This document shows, piece after piece, positions 33,108 through 42,960 of a stretch of 64,000 nucleotides of DNA; the stretch's first letter is position 1; each line of letters opens with the position of its first letter. The DNA comes from Bacteroidia bacterium (lineage in GTDB: Bacteria > Bacteroidota > Bacteroidia > Flavobacteriales > Flavobacteriaceae), in the NCBI GenBank assembly GCA_030428705.1, contig JAUIDI010000002.1:1-64000 (forward strand), written 5' to 3'. The notes under the pieces are model-generated. The model had not been told where the DNA came from and did no database searches. It saw only the letters and a program-made list of their open reading frames with translations. The position numbers and the translations under genes were made by a program.

Positions 33108-35375
33108 TCAAACAGCATTTTCCCTTTTGATAACGTTCAAGGCAGAACCTTCCCTAAACCAACCGATCTGCGAGTCGTTGTAGGTATGATTTACCTTTAT
33201 GTTGTCTTTACTTCCATCTGCATGGACCAGTTCTATGGTCAACGGTTTTCCAGGAGCAAAATCGGCTATATCAACAAAATTGAAGGTGTCGTCTTCCTGA
33301 ATTAAATCGTAATCCTGTTCGTTCGCAAAAGTAAGGGCCAACATACCCTGCTTTTTTAGATTGGTCTCATGTATACGGGCAAAAGACTTCACCAATACTG
33401 CGGCTACACCGAGATGTCTCGGTTGCATGGCCGCATGTTCGCGTGAAGAGCCTTCACCATAATTATGATCCCCTACGACTATAGACTTAATACCCGAAGC
33501 TTTATAGGCGCGTTGCGTATCGGGGACTCCGCCATATTCGCCTGACAATTGGTTCTTGACGAAGTTGGTCTTTTTGTTATAGGCGTTCACCGCACCGATC
33601 AACGTATTGTTCGCGATATTATCCAAATGTCCTCTGAAACGCAACCAAGGCCCTGCCATCGAAATATGATCGGTCGTACACTTGCCAAAAGCCTTGATCA
33701 ACAATTTCATGCCTTGAAGCTGTTCGTTGGTAATCGGTAAAAAGGGTTCCAAAAGCTGTAGGCGCTCAGAATCAGGATTCACCTTTACCTCAACACTACT
33801 TCCATCGGCCATAGGTTCTAAATAACCGGCATCCTCAACATCGAAACCATTGGGTGGAAGTTCAATGCCCATCGGTTCGTCCAACTTTACTTCTTGACCT
33901 TCATCGTTGATCAATGAATCGTTCATCGGATCAAAATCCAAACGTCCGGATATCGCTATCGCTGCCACCATCTCCGGCGAACCAACAAAAGCATGGGTAT
34001 TTGGGTTTCCATCGGCCCTTTTGGAAAAATTACGGTTAAAGGAGTGTACGATAGTATTTTTCTCATCGCCTTTCAAATCACTTCGATCCCATTGACCGAT
34101 ACATGGGCCACATGCGTTCGTGAAAACCGTTGCTCCCAAATCTTCAAAAATCTGAAGCAATCCATCACGTTCGGCCGTATATCTGATCTGCTCGGATCCG
34201 GGATTGATACCAAAATCCGATTTCGGACTTATTTTTTTGGTGACCGCCTGTTTGGCAATCGAAGCGGCACGGGTCAAATCTTCATATGACGAATTGGTAC
34301 ACGAACCGATCAACCCCCAATCAACATTTATCGGCCAGCCATTCTCTTTCGCCTTAGGTCCCAACTCACCGACCGGCGTGGCCAAGTCAGGAGTAAACGG
34401 ACCGTTCAAATGCGGACGCAATTCGCTCAAATCTATTTCGATGAGTTCATCAAAGTATTTTTCAGGGTTGGCGTATACTTCGTCATCCGCCGTCAAATGT
34501 TCCCGTATTTCGTTCGCCGCATCGGCAATTTCACTTCTGTCGGTCGCCCTTAAATAACGTTCCATGGAATCATCATAACCAAAAGTCGAGGTGGTAGCCC
34601 CTATCTCCGCCCCCATATTGCAGATAGTACCTTTACCGGTACAAGAAAGGTTTTTGGCCCCTTCTCCGAAATATTCAACAATGGCACCTGTTCCTCCCTT
34701 TACGGTCAAGATTCCAGCGACCTTTAGAATCACATCTTTGGCGGAGGTCCATCCGGAAATCTTTCCGGTCAGTTTAACACCAATCAATTTGGGAAATTTA
34801 AGCTCCCAGGCCATACCGGCCATCACATCGACCGCATCCGCACCACCGACCCCAATGGCCACCATTCCCAAACCTCCGGCATTAACCGTATGTGAATCGG
34901 TACCTATCATCATTCCCCCCGGAAAAGCATAGTTTTCCAAAACAACTTGATGTATGATACCTGCCCCCGGTTTCCAAAAACCGATACCATATTTATTGGA
35001 AACGGATTCCAGAAAATTGAACACCTCGGCACTGGTACTGTTGGCACTTCTCAAATCGGCGGCCGCACCACTTTTGGCCTGTATCAAGTGATCGCAATGT
35101 ACCGTGGTGGGCACGGCCACTTTTTTCTTTCCGGCCTGCATGAACTGCAACAATGCCATTTGTGCCGTCGCATCTTGACAAGCAATGCGATCCGGTGCGA
35201 AATCGACATAATCCTTACCCCTAACAAATGCTTTGGTAGGCGAACCGTCCCATAAATGGGAATACAATATTTTCTCAGCCAACGTAAGGGGCTTGCCCAC
35301 AATTTCACGGGCTTTGTCCACCCTTTCTCCCATTGTGGCATAAACACCTTTTATCATGTCAATATCAAATGCCAT
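33108..35375 (-). CDS. Aconitate hydratase
   Basis: 755 residues, the length of the mitochondrial-type aconitase and shorter than E. coli AcnA or AcnB. Isomerises citrate and isocitrate in the TCA cycle using a [4Fe-4S] cluster. The N-terminal region has [13 protein letters not shown] and [14 protein letters not shown]; the cluster cysteines lie in [12 protein letters not shown] and in [12 protein letters not shown]. The C-terminal swivel domain shows [32 protein letters not shown] and [10 protein letters not shown]. It is transcribed alone; upstream is a 193-base spacer without visible genes. Confidence 0.95.
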   Translation of the reverse strand: MAFDIDMIKGVYATMGERVDKAREIVGKPLTLAEKILYSHLWDGSPTKAFVRGKDYVDFAPDRIACQDATAQMALLQFMQAGKKKVAVPTTVHCDHLIQAKSGAAADLRSANSTSAEVFNFLESVSNKYGIGFWKPGAGIIHQVVLENYAFPGGMMIGTDSHTVNAGGLGMVAIGVGGADAVDVMAGMAWELKFPKLIGVKLTGKISGWTSAKDVILKVAGILTVKGGTGAIVEYFGEGAKNLSCTGKGTICNMGAEIGATTSTFGYDDSMERYLRATDRSEIADAANEIREHLTADDEVYANPEKYFDELIEIDLSELRPHLNGPFTPDLATPVGELGPKAKENGWPINVDWGLIGSCTNSSYEDLTRAASIAKQAVTKKISPKSDFGINPGSEQIRYTAERDGLLQIFEDLGATVFTNACGPCIGQWDRSDLKGDEKNTIVHSFNRNFSKRADGNPNTHAFVGSPEMVAAIAISGRLDFDPMNDSLINDEGQEVKLDEPMGIELPPNGFDVEDAGYLEPMADGSSVEVKVNPDSERLQLLEPFLPITNEQLQGMKLLIKAFGKCTTDHISMAGPWLRFRGHLDNIANNTLIGAVNAYNKKTNFVKNQLSGEYGGVPDTQRAYKASGIKSIVVGDHNYGEGSSREHAAMQPRHLGVAAVLVKSFARIHETNLKKQGMLALTFANEQDYDLIQEDDTFNFVDIADFAPGKPLTIELVHADGSKDNIKVNHTYNDSQIGWFREGSALNVIKRENAV

Positions 35376-35568
35376 ATATTCTAAATTTTTAGGTTTTGAA
35401 TTACAAACCCAAAGATGGGTTCAATTCAACGAAATTAAGAAAATACTGGGGGCAAATAAAATTTTTGTCCAATGATTGACAACGATTTGACAAATTGCTA
35501 AATGCGAACCTGTTTTTAAACAATTAATGCTTATTTCAATGGAGAAAAATGTACATGAAATGCTTAAA

Positions 35569-36522
35569 TCAAAGGAGTTTGCCGATGATGTCCTCTTCGG
35601 AAATACCTTCTGCCTCGGCCTTGTAGTTCTTGATAATACGATGTCTTAAAATCCCCATGGCCACGGCTTGCACATCTTCTATATCCGGTGAGAATTTTCC
35701 ATTTATCCCGGCATGGGCCTTTGCGCCCAATATTAGATTTTGGGAAGCCCTTGGGCCTGCCCCCCAATCAATGTACTGTTTGACAAAATCATTGGCCGTA
35801 TCAAGCAAAGGCCTAGTTCTATTGACCAATTTCACAGCATATTCAACAACATTTTCAGGAACGGGAATCCGCCTGATCAAATGTTGAACTTCAAGTATCT
35901 CTTCTGCACTAAAAAGTGCATCTACGGTCACTTTTTCATCTGAAGTGGTCGATTTTACCACTTGTATTTCTTCTGCAATGGAAGGATATTTCAGTTCGAT
36001 GGCGAACATGAACCGATCTAACTGCGCCTCGGGAAGCGGATAGGTACCCTCTTGTTCAATAGGGTTCTGGGTGGCAAGTACAAAATAGGGAAGGTCAAGC
36101 TTATATTGATGGCCAGCAATGGTTACCGCTCTTTCTTGCATGGCCTCCAAAAGTGCGGCCTGTGTCTTTGGAGGCGTTCTATTGATCTCATCCGCCAATA
36201 TAATGTTCGCAAAAACAGGCCCCTTAATAAACTTGAAGTTACGGTTTTGATCCAATACCTCACTGCCCAAAATATCACTTGGCATCAAATCAGGGGTAAA
36301 CTGAATCCGTTTGAAATCAAGGCCCAAGGTCTGTGCAATGGTATTCACCATCAATGTCTTGGCAAGCCCCGGAACCCCTATCAACAAAGAATGCCCCCCA
36401 GTATAGATCGAAAGCAATATTTGGTCTATGACAACGTCTTGACCTACGATCACCTTGGCGATCTCCAGCTTCAGGTCTGCATGCTTCTTTACCAGGTTAT
36501 TTATGGCTGCTACGTCGGACAT
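35569..36522 (-). CDS. MoxR-family AAA+ ATPase
   Basis: 317 residues. Walker A is GVPGLAKT, Walker B ILADEINRTPPKTQAALLEAM with the MoxR pattern, and the sensor region VLATQNPIEQEGTYPLPEAQLDRFMF is the family signature. MoxR ATPases act as chaperones that insert metals or assemble complexes, usually beside von Willebrand A and DUF58 proteins; those are not present here. The gene lies 4 nt after the SurA-like gene and is part of a three-gene operon with two periplasmic peptidyl-prolyl isomerase-like proteins, which suggests a role in envelope protein quality control. Confidence 0.92.
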   Translation of the reverse strand: MSDVAAINNLVKKHADLKLEIAKVIVGQDVVIDQILLSIYTGGHSLLIGVPGLAKTLMVNTIAQTLGLDFKRIQFTPDLMPSDILGSEVLDQNRNFKFIKGPVFANIILADEINRTPPKTQAALLEAMQERAVTIAGHQYKLDLPYFVLATQNPIEQEGTYPLPEAQLDRFMFAIELKYPSIAEEIQVVKSTTSDEKVTVDALFSAEEILEVQHLIRRIPVPENVVEYAVKLVNRTRPLLDTANDFVKQYIDWGAGPRASQNLILGAKAHAGINGKFSPDIEDVQAVAMGILRHRIIKNYKAEAEGISEEDIIGKLL

Positions 36523-36526
36523 TCAA

Positions 36527-37969
36527 TTATTCCTTAACCCAGTTATTGGCGAAATCACAGTCTTTGCTACCGTCACTAACGCTCACATAAGTATCCCTAA
36601 TATGTTCTTCCATCCACTTTTTAATGGCTTTGTACTGCTTTTCGGTCTTTGCCAGTTGTTGGATCTTGATATAATCTTGGGCAAAATCGGCCTTATGCTC
36701 TTCATACCGATTGGTAATCTTCAATATTTTATAGGATACACCTCCTCCCCGTGGGTCTTGTTCCATGATGGGATAAGAGATTTCATTGTCCTTTAGATTA
36801 CGGACCTGATTATAAAGGGTCGGATCCATTTTGGTCAGCTCAAACCGCGAGTCGAAATTCGTAGGGTTTCTCAACAAACCGCCATCAAATTTCGTTTCTT
36901 TTTCATCGGAAAAATTTAGCGCGGCCTCAGCAAAAGTGAATTTACCGTCAAGAACGGCTTGGCGGATACTATCGAGTTCCTTTTTGGCCTCGTCTAAGGC
37001 TTCTTGCGAGATTTCGGGCTGTAAGATGATATGCCTGACATCCCTCTCCTGACCTCTTATCTTTTCCACGTAAAGAATGTGAAAACCAAACATGGTCTCA
37101 AAAGGTTCCGAAACTGCACCTTCGGGGGTACTGAAAACCACATCTTTGAAAGTTTTATCAAAACCGGAATCTTTGGTAATGCTACCCAGGAGTCCGCCTT
37201 GCGATTTACTCGGTCCTTGTGAATACAGTATGGCCTTGACACTAAAACTGGCATCATTGTCCTCGATATCCTGCTTGATGGCATTCAGTTTGTCGATCAC
37301 CTTTTGTTTTTCCTCGGCAGTCGCCTTCGGTTGCTTGACGATTTGCGAGATTTCCATTTCGGCGCCAAAGATCGGTCGCTCATCCTCGGGAATCTTGTTG
37401 AAAAATTGACGGACTTCCTCCGGTGTGATCTCGATATCCTCGACGATTTTCTGTTGCATTTTTTCGGATAACATACGGAGCTTGATGATTTTATTGATGT
37501 CCTCCCTCAAACTGGCCTCATCCTCTTTTTTATAGAACTTCAACAGTTTCTCCATGGACCCCAATTGCTGGAGGAAACCTTGAATCTGTCTATCCGTGGT
37601 CGCCGCAACCTCATCATCGGAAACCAAAAGACTATCTTGAACGGCCTGATGCGCGTACAATCGATCTTCCATCAGCTTGCCCAACATGCTACAGCGGTTG
37701 ACACCTTCCATAGATGCCCCTTGACTTTTTAGATCGATAATCGTTTTTTCGATATCGGAATCCAAGATTACATGGTCGCCCACAACGGCTGCTATACCAT
37801 CAAGTTTTATTTTTTTGAAACTTCGAACCGTGTCTTTTTGAATACTCGCATCAGCCATCAATGCAGGTTCCTGAGGTTCTATCTGCGTATCGGGAATTTC
37901 TTCCACTTCTTGCGCATACAACGACCCTGACAACACAAAGGCCAGCAAAACGTAAAATCTTCTATTCAT
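36527..37969 (-). CDS. SurA-like periplasmic chaperone with two PpiC (parvulin) domains
   Basis: About 480 residues from ATG 37969 (MNRRFYVLLAFVLSGSLYAQ, a signal peptide); ATG 37972 is next to it, and farther upstream starts run back through the preceding gene. The N-terminal SurA segment has LDGIAAVVGDHVILDSDIEKT, and parvulin domains lie near 190-290 (EMEISQIVKQPKAT, GSITKDSGFDKTF, VSEPFETMFGFHILYV) and 295-410 (VRHIILQPEIS, DEKETKFDGGLLRNP). It folds or escorts outer membrane proteins. Its start codon overlaps the end of the upstream gene by 8 nt, a sign of translational coupling. Confidence 0.9.
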   Translation of the reverse strand: MNRRFYVLLAFVLSGSLYAQEVEEIPDTQIEPQEPALMADASIQKDTVRSFKKIKLDGIAAVVGDHVILDSDIEKTIIDLKSQGASMEGVNRCSMLGKLMEDRLYAHQAVQDSLLVSDDEVAATTDRQIQGFLQQLGSMEKLLKFYKKEDEASLREDINKIIKLRMLSEKMQQKIVEDIEITPEEVRQFFNKIPEDERPIFGAEMEISQIVKQPKATAEEKQKVIDKLNAIKQDIEDNDASFSVKAILYSQGPSKSQGGLLGSITKDSGFDKTFKDVVFSTPEGAVSEPFETMFGFHILYVEKIRGQERDVRHIILQPEISQEALDEAKKELDSIRQAVLDGKFTFAEAALNFSDEKETKFDGGLLRNPTNFDSRFELTKMDPTLYNQVRNLKDNEISYPIMEQDPRGGGVSYKILKITNRYEEHKADFAQDYIKIQQLAKTEKQYKAIKKWMEEHIRDTYVSVSDGSKDCDFANNWVKE

Positions 37970-38855
37970 CATTAAAAACTTCAAATTCTTTTTTTTTGAT
38001 CGCCTCATCAATAATCTCGGTTTCAAGTTTACGAACAAAGTCAAGCTTTCTTCGGCTGATCAAAACCTGTTTGATCGTAGGCTCTATAAACGATAGGGGG
38101 GCAATATCGTTAACTTGCAGCACGTCGGTTATCTTGGCCAAATATACCCCTAATGCATCCTCCAATTCAAAAAATTGTGATTTTTTTAGGTACTTGTCCT
38201 GATTTTCAAAAGTCAAAGGGGGAATCTCATCGATTACCCTCGAGGCCCTGATCCAAATGGAATCGTTGAAGTTCAGTTTTTTGAACTGTACCCCTATCGA
38301 GTCAAGATAGGCCATATCTTCTTCTTTAAAATTCTTCAACTTCTCGATGACCGTTTCTTTGTTCAAAAACTGTTTGGGAAGTTCGATGAACCTTATTTGT
38401 ACCAACTTCTCCTTTAGCTTGAAATTCTCTTTCTCTTTTTCGTAAAAACTTTCTAATTGGGTTTTGGTAATCGCGGTATCGCTTCCTTGTGCCACGAGGG
38501 CTTCTTTATACGCCCTTGTATAAAGATCGGCCCTATAGTTTTCTACCAGCGCATCGAATTCGGCCAATTTTTCCTCAGGCAGATTGATCCCTGCCTTATC
38601 CAACAACAACCGTTTCGATGCCCAATTGTTTATATAATTCGTTACGAACGAAGCGCTATCCTCGGCAGACAGCCCATCATTTAACAAGTTGACCATATCT
38701 TCTTCATACAGATAACTTTCGCCAACCCTTGCAATCGGAGTCTTGCCTTTTTCTTCCTCCCTCAAATAACTACATGATGAAAATAAGATAGAAACAAGAA
38801 GTATCAAGGCCGTCGCCATTGATATCGAAAAAGATTTGAGATTTACTTGAAGCAT
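37962..38855 (-). CDS. PpiC/SurA-like lipoprotein
   Basis: Up to 297 residues. A hydrophobic signal ends with LFSSC, followed by SYLRE, a lipobox. Next comes a SurA-type N-terminal segment (ARVGESYLYEEDM), and a long helical region with ITKTQLESFYEKEKENFKLKE that continues as RIRFIELP-like (VQIRFIELPKQF), where a parvulin domain would be. The isomerase core is degenerate, so it is probably a chaperone rather than an enzyme. The predicted promoter ends only 4 nt from ATG 38855, so translation may instead start at ATG 38819 (MATALILLVSILFSSC) or the mRNA may be leaderless. Operon with the SurA-like and MoxR genes. Confidence 0.82.
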   Translation of the reverse strand: MLQVNLKSFSISMATALILLVSILFSSCSYLREEEKGKTPIARVGESYLYEEDMVNLLNDGLSAEDSASFVTNYINNWASKRLLLDKAGINLPEEKLAEFDALVENYRADLYTRAYKEALVAQGSDTAITKTQLESFYEKEKENFKLKEKLVQIRFIELPKQFLNKETVIEKLKNFKEEDMAYLDSIGVQFKKLNFNDSIWIRASRVIDEIPPLTFENQDKYLKKSQFFELEDALGVYLAKITDVLQVNDIAPLSFIEPTIKQVLISRRKLDFVRKLETEIIDEAIKKKEFEVFNDE

Positions 38856-38859
38856 CCCG

Positions 38860-38888
38860 CAAAAATACTAATTCAGCTAGCTTGCACA
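38860..38888 (-). promoter_or_regulatory. Promoter of the PpiC-SurA-MoxR operon
   Basis: Minus strand TTG at 38886-38888 and TATTTTTG at 38860-38867 with an 18-bp spacer. Transcription would start near 38853, at or inside the most upstream ATG. Confidence 0.5.
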
Positions 38889-39243
38889 ATAATATTTGTC
38901 TTCATTAACACAATTTTAGTCCCTAACCAAGTAGGAAATCCGCAAGTGTTTTTGCCATTTAAAACCTTTGACATCAGCTATTTGGATTTTACCTCTCAAG
39001 ATTCGTTCGGCTCTCATCATCTATATAGGGAACTCCATTACTAAACGACTTGTCAAACCTCATCGAACTTCTCATCGGTGCAAAAAGTTTAAATGGGTTC
39101 TATTCACTAATTTAGTAAGGTGCTAGTAAAAGAATATCGATGGACGAGTCATTCAAAATACAATCGATAAAACATGCACAAGATTTCAAGGCCTTTACCG
39201 AAAACGGAATCTCGATCACGAATCAATAAATTCATAATAAACA
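38889..39243. other. Spacer without a supported gene
   Basis: The spacer runs from the PpiC promoter to the TTG start at 39244. An open stretch crosses its left part in the plus frame but lacks a convincing start or family features. A 29-codon frame (39140-39229) exists near the right end, too short to support. Nothing else was recognised. Confidence 0.4.
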
Positions 39244-39486
39244 TTGCAAGAACAAAAAATTAAACTAATATGGGATTTTAGGGGTCCGGCTGCCGCAAAA
39301 ACGGCCGAACATCATGAAAAACATCTGAAGGAATATATTGTGCATGAACAACTTGAATTGAAAATAACCGGATACAGTCATCTGAACGAAATGCACAGCT
39401 TTGCTTTTATTGTGGTGCCCGAATCACAAATGCCCAAGGTTCGCGATGCGCTTAAACCCCATAGGGGAGAACTTTATAATGAATAA
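39244..39486 (+). CDS. Small conserved flavobacterial protein
   Basis: 80 residues, no signal peptide, probably cytoplasmic. It reads QEQKIKLIWDFRGPAAAKTA, then EHHEKHLKEYI, and ends RDALKPHRGELYNE. I recall proteins of this pattern (IKLIWDFRGP, AEHH, ALKPHRGE) in many flavobacteria without an assigned role. The frame closes at TAA 39238-39240, two codons upstream, so the start must be TTG 39244. The next gene, a serine hydrolase, follows after 26 nt on the same strand. Confidence 0.75.
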   Translation: MQEQKIKLIWDFRGPAAAKTAEHHEKHLKEYIVHEQLELKITGYSHLNEMHSFAFIVVPESQMPKVRDALKPHRGELYNE

Positions 39487-39512
39487 CCGACCTTCACAAT
39501 CAACTTAATAAT

Positions 39513-40649
39513 ATGATCAAACATCTTGCTTTTGGCCTGGGCATTCTGCTTTTTTCGATTTCCTGTACCGAACCAAAACCTAACGGAAACCTGCTTGATC
39601 GCGCCTTGGCTTCCGAAAATATCAAAATAAAAAGGGTCATGGATAGTGTCCACCGGTACGAAGTGCAGGTACGCTATACCCAGATTGACCGTAGTAATGA
39701 CAGTATTATCTTTACCGACTATGACTTTCAGGTCGATGACAACCGCTATTTTTATCCGGCAAGCACAGTGAAATTTCCCGCAGCGGTGCTGACATTGCAA
39801 AAACTCAATACCATCGATTCACTGGACAAAGATACCCGGTTCTATGTCGAGGGTGATTCGGTAGAGACCACCTTTGCCAAGGAAATCATAAAGATTTTTG
39901 CGGTGAGCGATAACGATGCCAACAATCGATTGGTCGAGTTTTTAGGGCAGGACGCAATTAACGATGGATTGAAAAAACGAGGGGTTCGGCCCGTACGCAT
40001 CGCCCACCGGCTAGGATACCATTCCGATGACCTGGCTACGAAACCTTTGGTCATTTATTTGAACGACAGCACCACCGCTATTTTCGAGGGCACCGTAAAC
40101 AGTTCGCCAAAACCGCTTGAAATCGAAGGCATCAAAAAGGGAAAAGGTTACATCGACGAAGATTCCCTCGTTCATAAACCTTTTGATTTTAGCCTCAAGA
40201 ATTACTATCCTATTTCGGCACAGCATGGTCTTTTGAAACGGATAATCTTTCCTGAGAAATTTCCTGAAGAGCAACGTTTCAACCTGAGGGAGGAACAACA
40301 TGAATTTTTGCTCGAGGCGATGCATACCCTGCCTAAAGAATCAGGTTACGATCCTAAGATATTCTATGACGGATACTCAAAATTCTTTATGTACGGTGAC
40401 ACTAAGGAAACCATTCCTTCGAACATCAAAATCTACAACAAGATCGGGGGAGCTTATGGCACCCTGACCGATTGTGCCTATATCGTCGATAGCGAAAATG
40501 ATGTGGAATTCTTACTTACGGCCACGCTGCTTATCAACAAAAATGGGATTTTCAATGACGACCACTACGAATATAAAGAAGTTGGCTTTCCGTTTTTGGC
40601 CGAATTGGGCCGGGAAATTTATAAATTAGAACTCCAACGAAAAAAATAG
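39513..40649 (+). CDS. Class A beta-lactamase-related serine hydrolase lipoprotein
   Basis: 378 residues. The signal ends in the lipobox SISC (Cys18). The penicillin-recognising fold is supported by the SXXK motif S84-T-V-K87 in YPASTVKFPA, the SDN motif S132-D-N in FAVSDNDANNRL, and a K-[ST]-G equivalent in NKIGGAYG. The order and spacing match class A beta-lactamases, but the inserted region between the motifs and the larger size point to a distinct branch that may act on peptidoglycan peptides or other amides. Resistance activity should not be assumed. It is followed 6 nt later by the SRPBCC gene. Confidence 0.86.
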   Translation: MIKHLAFGLGILLFSISCTEPKPNGNLLDRALASENIKIKRVMDSVHRYEVQVRYTQIDRSNDSIIFTDYDFQVDDNRYFYPASTVKFPAAVLTLQKLNTIDSLDKDTRFYVEGDSVETTFAKEIIKIFAVSDNDANNRLVEFLGQDAINDGLKKRGVRPVRIAHRLGYHSDDLATKPLVIYLNDSTTAIFEGTVNSSPKPLEIEGIKKGKGYIDEDSLVHKPFDFSLKNYYPISAQHGLLKRIIFPEKFPEEQRFNLREEQHEFLLEAMHTLPKESGYDPKIFYDGYSKFFMYGDTKETIPSNIKIYNKIGGAYGTLTDCAYIVDSENDVEFLLTATLLINKNGIFNDDHYEYKEVGFPFLAELGREIYKLELQRKK

Positions 40650-40655
40650 TAGATT

Positions 40656-41174
40656 ATGGAAAATCTATCATTTGATACGTTCACCAAAAAAATTCATATA
40701 AAAACCGATGTAAATACCTTGTATGAATGCTGGGCGACCAAATCGGGCATCGAAAAATGGTTTTTGCGTGAAGCCGAATATACCTCTTCAGAAGGTCACA
40801 TCCGAAACCATGCCGAACCTATCGAAGTAGGCGATAGCTATATCTGGAAATGGCATAACTGGAACGGTCAGGAGATTGGTACTATACTACAGGCAAACGG
40901 AGTTGATTTTTTGGAATTCTCGTTCGCCTCGGATATTTGCAAAGTGTCTGTTATGTTCGAAGAAAAAGAGAAATCCGTGCTGGTTACATTAATACAATAT
41001 GATATGCCGACCAACGAGAAAACCAAAATGGATATCTACAATGGCTGCAGTTGTGGGTGGACTTTCTGGCTCGCCAACCTAAAAGCCTATCTGGAGTACG
41101 GCATTCTGCTCAATGAAAAAGAATTCGATCTGACCGATATACCCCAGGCGGGGCATATATATGTTAATATGTGA
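40656..41174 (+). CDS. SRPBCC (AHSA1-like) domain protein
   Basis: 172 residues without signal peptide. The START/Bet v1-like fold is suggested by FTKKIHIKTDVNTLYECWATKSGIEKWFL-type opening (LYECWAT, IEKWFLREAEY), then GDSYIWKWHNWNGQEIGTI, LEFSFASD, VLVTLIQYDMP and the C-terminal helix GWTFWLANLKAYLEYG. Such proteins bind hydrophobic ligands or assist chaperones; no ligand can be named. It sits 6 nt after the serine hydrolase gene, probably in the same transcript. Confidence 0.84.
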   Translation: MENLSFDTFTKKIHIKTDVNTLYECWATKSGIEKWFLREAEYTSSEGHIRNHAEPIEVGDSYIWKWHNWNGQEIGTILQANGVDFLEFSFASDICKVSVMFEEKEKSVLVTLIQYDMPTNEKTKMDIYNGCSCGWTFWLANLKAYLEYGILLNEKEFDLTDIPQAGHIYVNM

Positions 41175-41327
41175 TACGCACCGGAAAATCCGATCAGCGC
41201 CCCAATGGAAAGATCCAGATTGTTTCGATTAAAAACCTTTCAATACAATAGCATGTGAACCATTCAGAGGTAATTATCACAATTAAATCATACCTCAAAT
41301 AGTTGACGATAAACAGAACTATCGAAC

Positions 41328-42410
41328 ATGTCGGATAAGCTTTACATAATCTTATTTAGTTGCATAATTATTTTTACGAGCTGCAAAAAGGATACTATAG
41401 CGGATGAAAATTCAGTCAGAAATTTCAAGATGGGTTTCACAACATGGAGTTTTGGGCCTGGCATACAGGACGTTAACGACACGTATCTATTCATAGAAGG
41501 CAATGCAGACATCTATGCCGAGCATATCGACAATAAAATTCCTTGGAATGCGTGGATGAATAACTTGACGTTACCTGCCGAATTTACAAATGAAATTCTG
41601 GGAAGAGCCAACAGAAAAATCGATAACAAACAATTATTGTTGTCCGTCAGCCTATTGAACTCGGCTAGGGATGAACTTGCCCCTGATTTTGATGGGTCGA
41701 TTCCTTCATATTCGAATCTGGACGATATTGAGATCGAAGAGGCGTATTTTAAACATATCGACTATTTAATAAATCAGTTTAAACCGGATTATTTGGTAAT
41801 TGCCATCGAGGTCAACGAATTAAGATTGCGATTTGAAAGTAAGTGGGAGGGCTACAAAACATTGATTCAAAATGTAAAATCAAGGGTCAAACAAATATAT
41901 CCCGATTTGATTATTTCCGAATCGGTATCGCTACATAATCTATACGAACCGAATGCTACCGATCAAACAGCGTATATCAACGAAATCGCGAACTATATGA
42001 ACCAAATGGATTTGGTTACGATAAGTTTTTATCCTTTCTTAAAAGACCGGCACTCTAAAGAGGAGTTTCAGCAAATTTTTGATTTCTTACATAACAAAGT
42101 CAACAAACCAATCGCCTTTGTAGAAACCGGCCATATTGCCGAAAATCTCATAGTGCCGAACCTTGACCTATCGATTATCGGAAATGAATCCGAACAAAAC
42201 ATTTATTTGGAAACACTATTGAAAAATGCGCAAAAGCAGAATTATGAGTTTATAATTTGGTGGGGCTTCAGGGATTATGATGCACTTTGGGAAACATTCC
42301 CGGAGGAACTTAAGGACCTTGGACAATTATGGAGGGATACAGGATTGATCGATGAAAACGGCAACGAAAGGCAATCAAAAACCACTTGGAACAAAACGTT
42401 AAGCAAATGA
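41328..42410 (+). CDS. GH53-like (galactanase-type TIM barrel) lipoprotein
   Basis: 360 residues. The signal ends in the lipobox FTSC, followed by KKDT. The body looks like a clan GH-A barrel near family GH53: FKMGFTTWSFGP at the first strand, LVIAIEVNELRLR with Asn-Glu at the acid/base position, MDLVTISFYPF and KPIAFVETGH with the nucleophile-like Glu, then FIIWWGFRDYDALW. Presence of both glutamates supports catalytic competence. The substrate is unknown; GH53 enzymes cut beta-1,4-galactan. It is not near a SusC/SusD pair and has no obvious promoter. Confidence 0.75.
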   Translation: MSDKLYIILFSCIIIFTSCKKDTIADENSVRNFKMGFTTWSFGPGIQDVNDTYLFIEGNADIYAEHIDNKIPWNAWMNNLTLPAEFTNEILGRANRKIDNKQLLLSVSLLNSARDELAPDFDGSIPSYSNLDDIEIEEAYFKHIDYLINQFKPDYLVIAIEVNELRLRFESKWEGYKTLIQNVKSRVKQIYPDLIISESVSLHNLYEPNATDQTAYINEIANYMNQMDLVTISFYPFLKDRHSKEEFQQIFDFLHNKVNKPIAFVETGHIAENLIVPNLDLSIIGNESEQNIYLETLLKNAQKQNYEFIIWWGFRDYDALWETFPEELKDLGQLWRDTGLIDENGNERQSKTTWNKTLSK

Positions 42411-42573
42411 CAGGACTATGTTTACCGCAATCGATGTCATATTCTAAAAAATATATCTCTCAGGATTTTGTACGTTCAATCGCCAAAGGATTTTATTATA
42501 TTTCCATGAAAATAGTTGACACCGCATAGAGCGACATGGGGAGCCGATTTTAAAAACAAGGGACTTTGGCAAA

Positions 42574-42960
42574 GTGAAAATCGAAAGACTGCACCATATC
42601 GCAATAATTTGTTCCGATTACGAGAAATCAAAAAAATTCTATACCAAAATTCTAGGGTTTAAAATCATCAACGAAACATATCGAAAAGACAGTTAATCAT
42701 ATAAACTTGACCTTTCGTTGAACGGACAGTATTTAATCGAACTTTTTTCGTTCCCAAATCCGCCCTCAAGGGTAACAAGACCAGAAGTAACAGGATTGAG
42801 ACATATCGCGTTCGGGGTGAAAAACATAACAGAAATGAAAGCGTATTTGAAATCTAAAAACATAACTACGGAAGAAATTCGTATCGATATGAATACAAAC
42901 AAGAAATTCTTCTTTATTGCCGACCCCGATAATTTACCAATAGAATTTCACGAAACATGA
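42574..42960 (+). pseudogene. VOC (glyoxalase-like) protein gene with an in-frame stop
   Basis: From GTG 42574 the frame reads KIERLHHIAIICSDYEKSK, then KFYTKILGFKIINETYRKDS, a typical VOC/glyoxalase start. A TAA at 42694-42696 interrupts it, and the same frame continues as SYKLDLSLNGQYLIELFSFP and on to the normal end IADPDNLPIEFHET at 42960. Comparison with the family pattern (ERDSYKLDL) puts the stop at a single position, probably a substitution from an acidic codon, with no shift of frame. Metal-ligand residues His (HHIA), Glu (IELFSF), His (LRHIAF) and Glu (IEFHE) are otherwise kept. Either a recent pseudogene or a sequencing error. The end overlaps the next gene by 4 nt. Confidence 0.82.

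Noticed and set aside
38847-39044. Open frame of 65 codons with a hydrophobic start in the spacer after the PpiC gene
   Set aside because: Starts at TTG inside the N-terminus of the divergent PpiC gene, overlaps its promoter and shows no family character.
39140-39229. 29-codon frame before the small conserved gene at 39244
   Set aside because: Too short and without start context or recognisable similarity to support.
41471-41478. CGTTAACG inside the GH53-like gene
   Set aside because: Lies in coding sequence (Val-Asn-Asp region), only the 8-bp core, no promoter nearby; likely chance.
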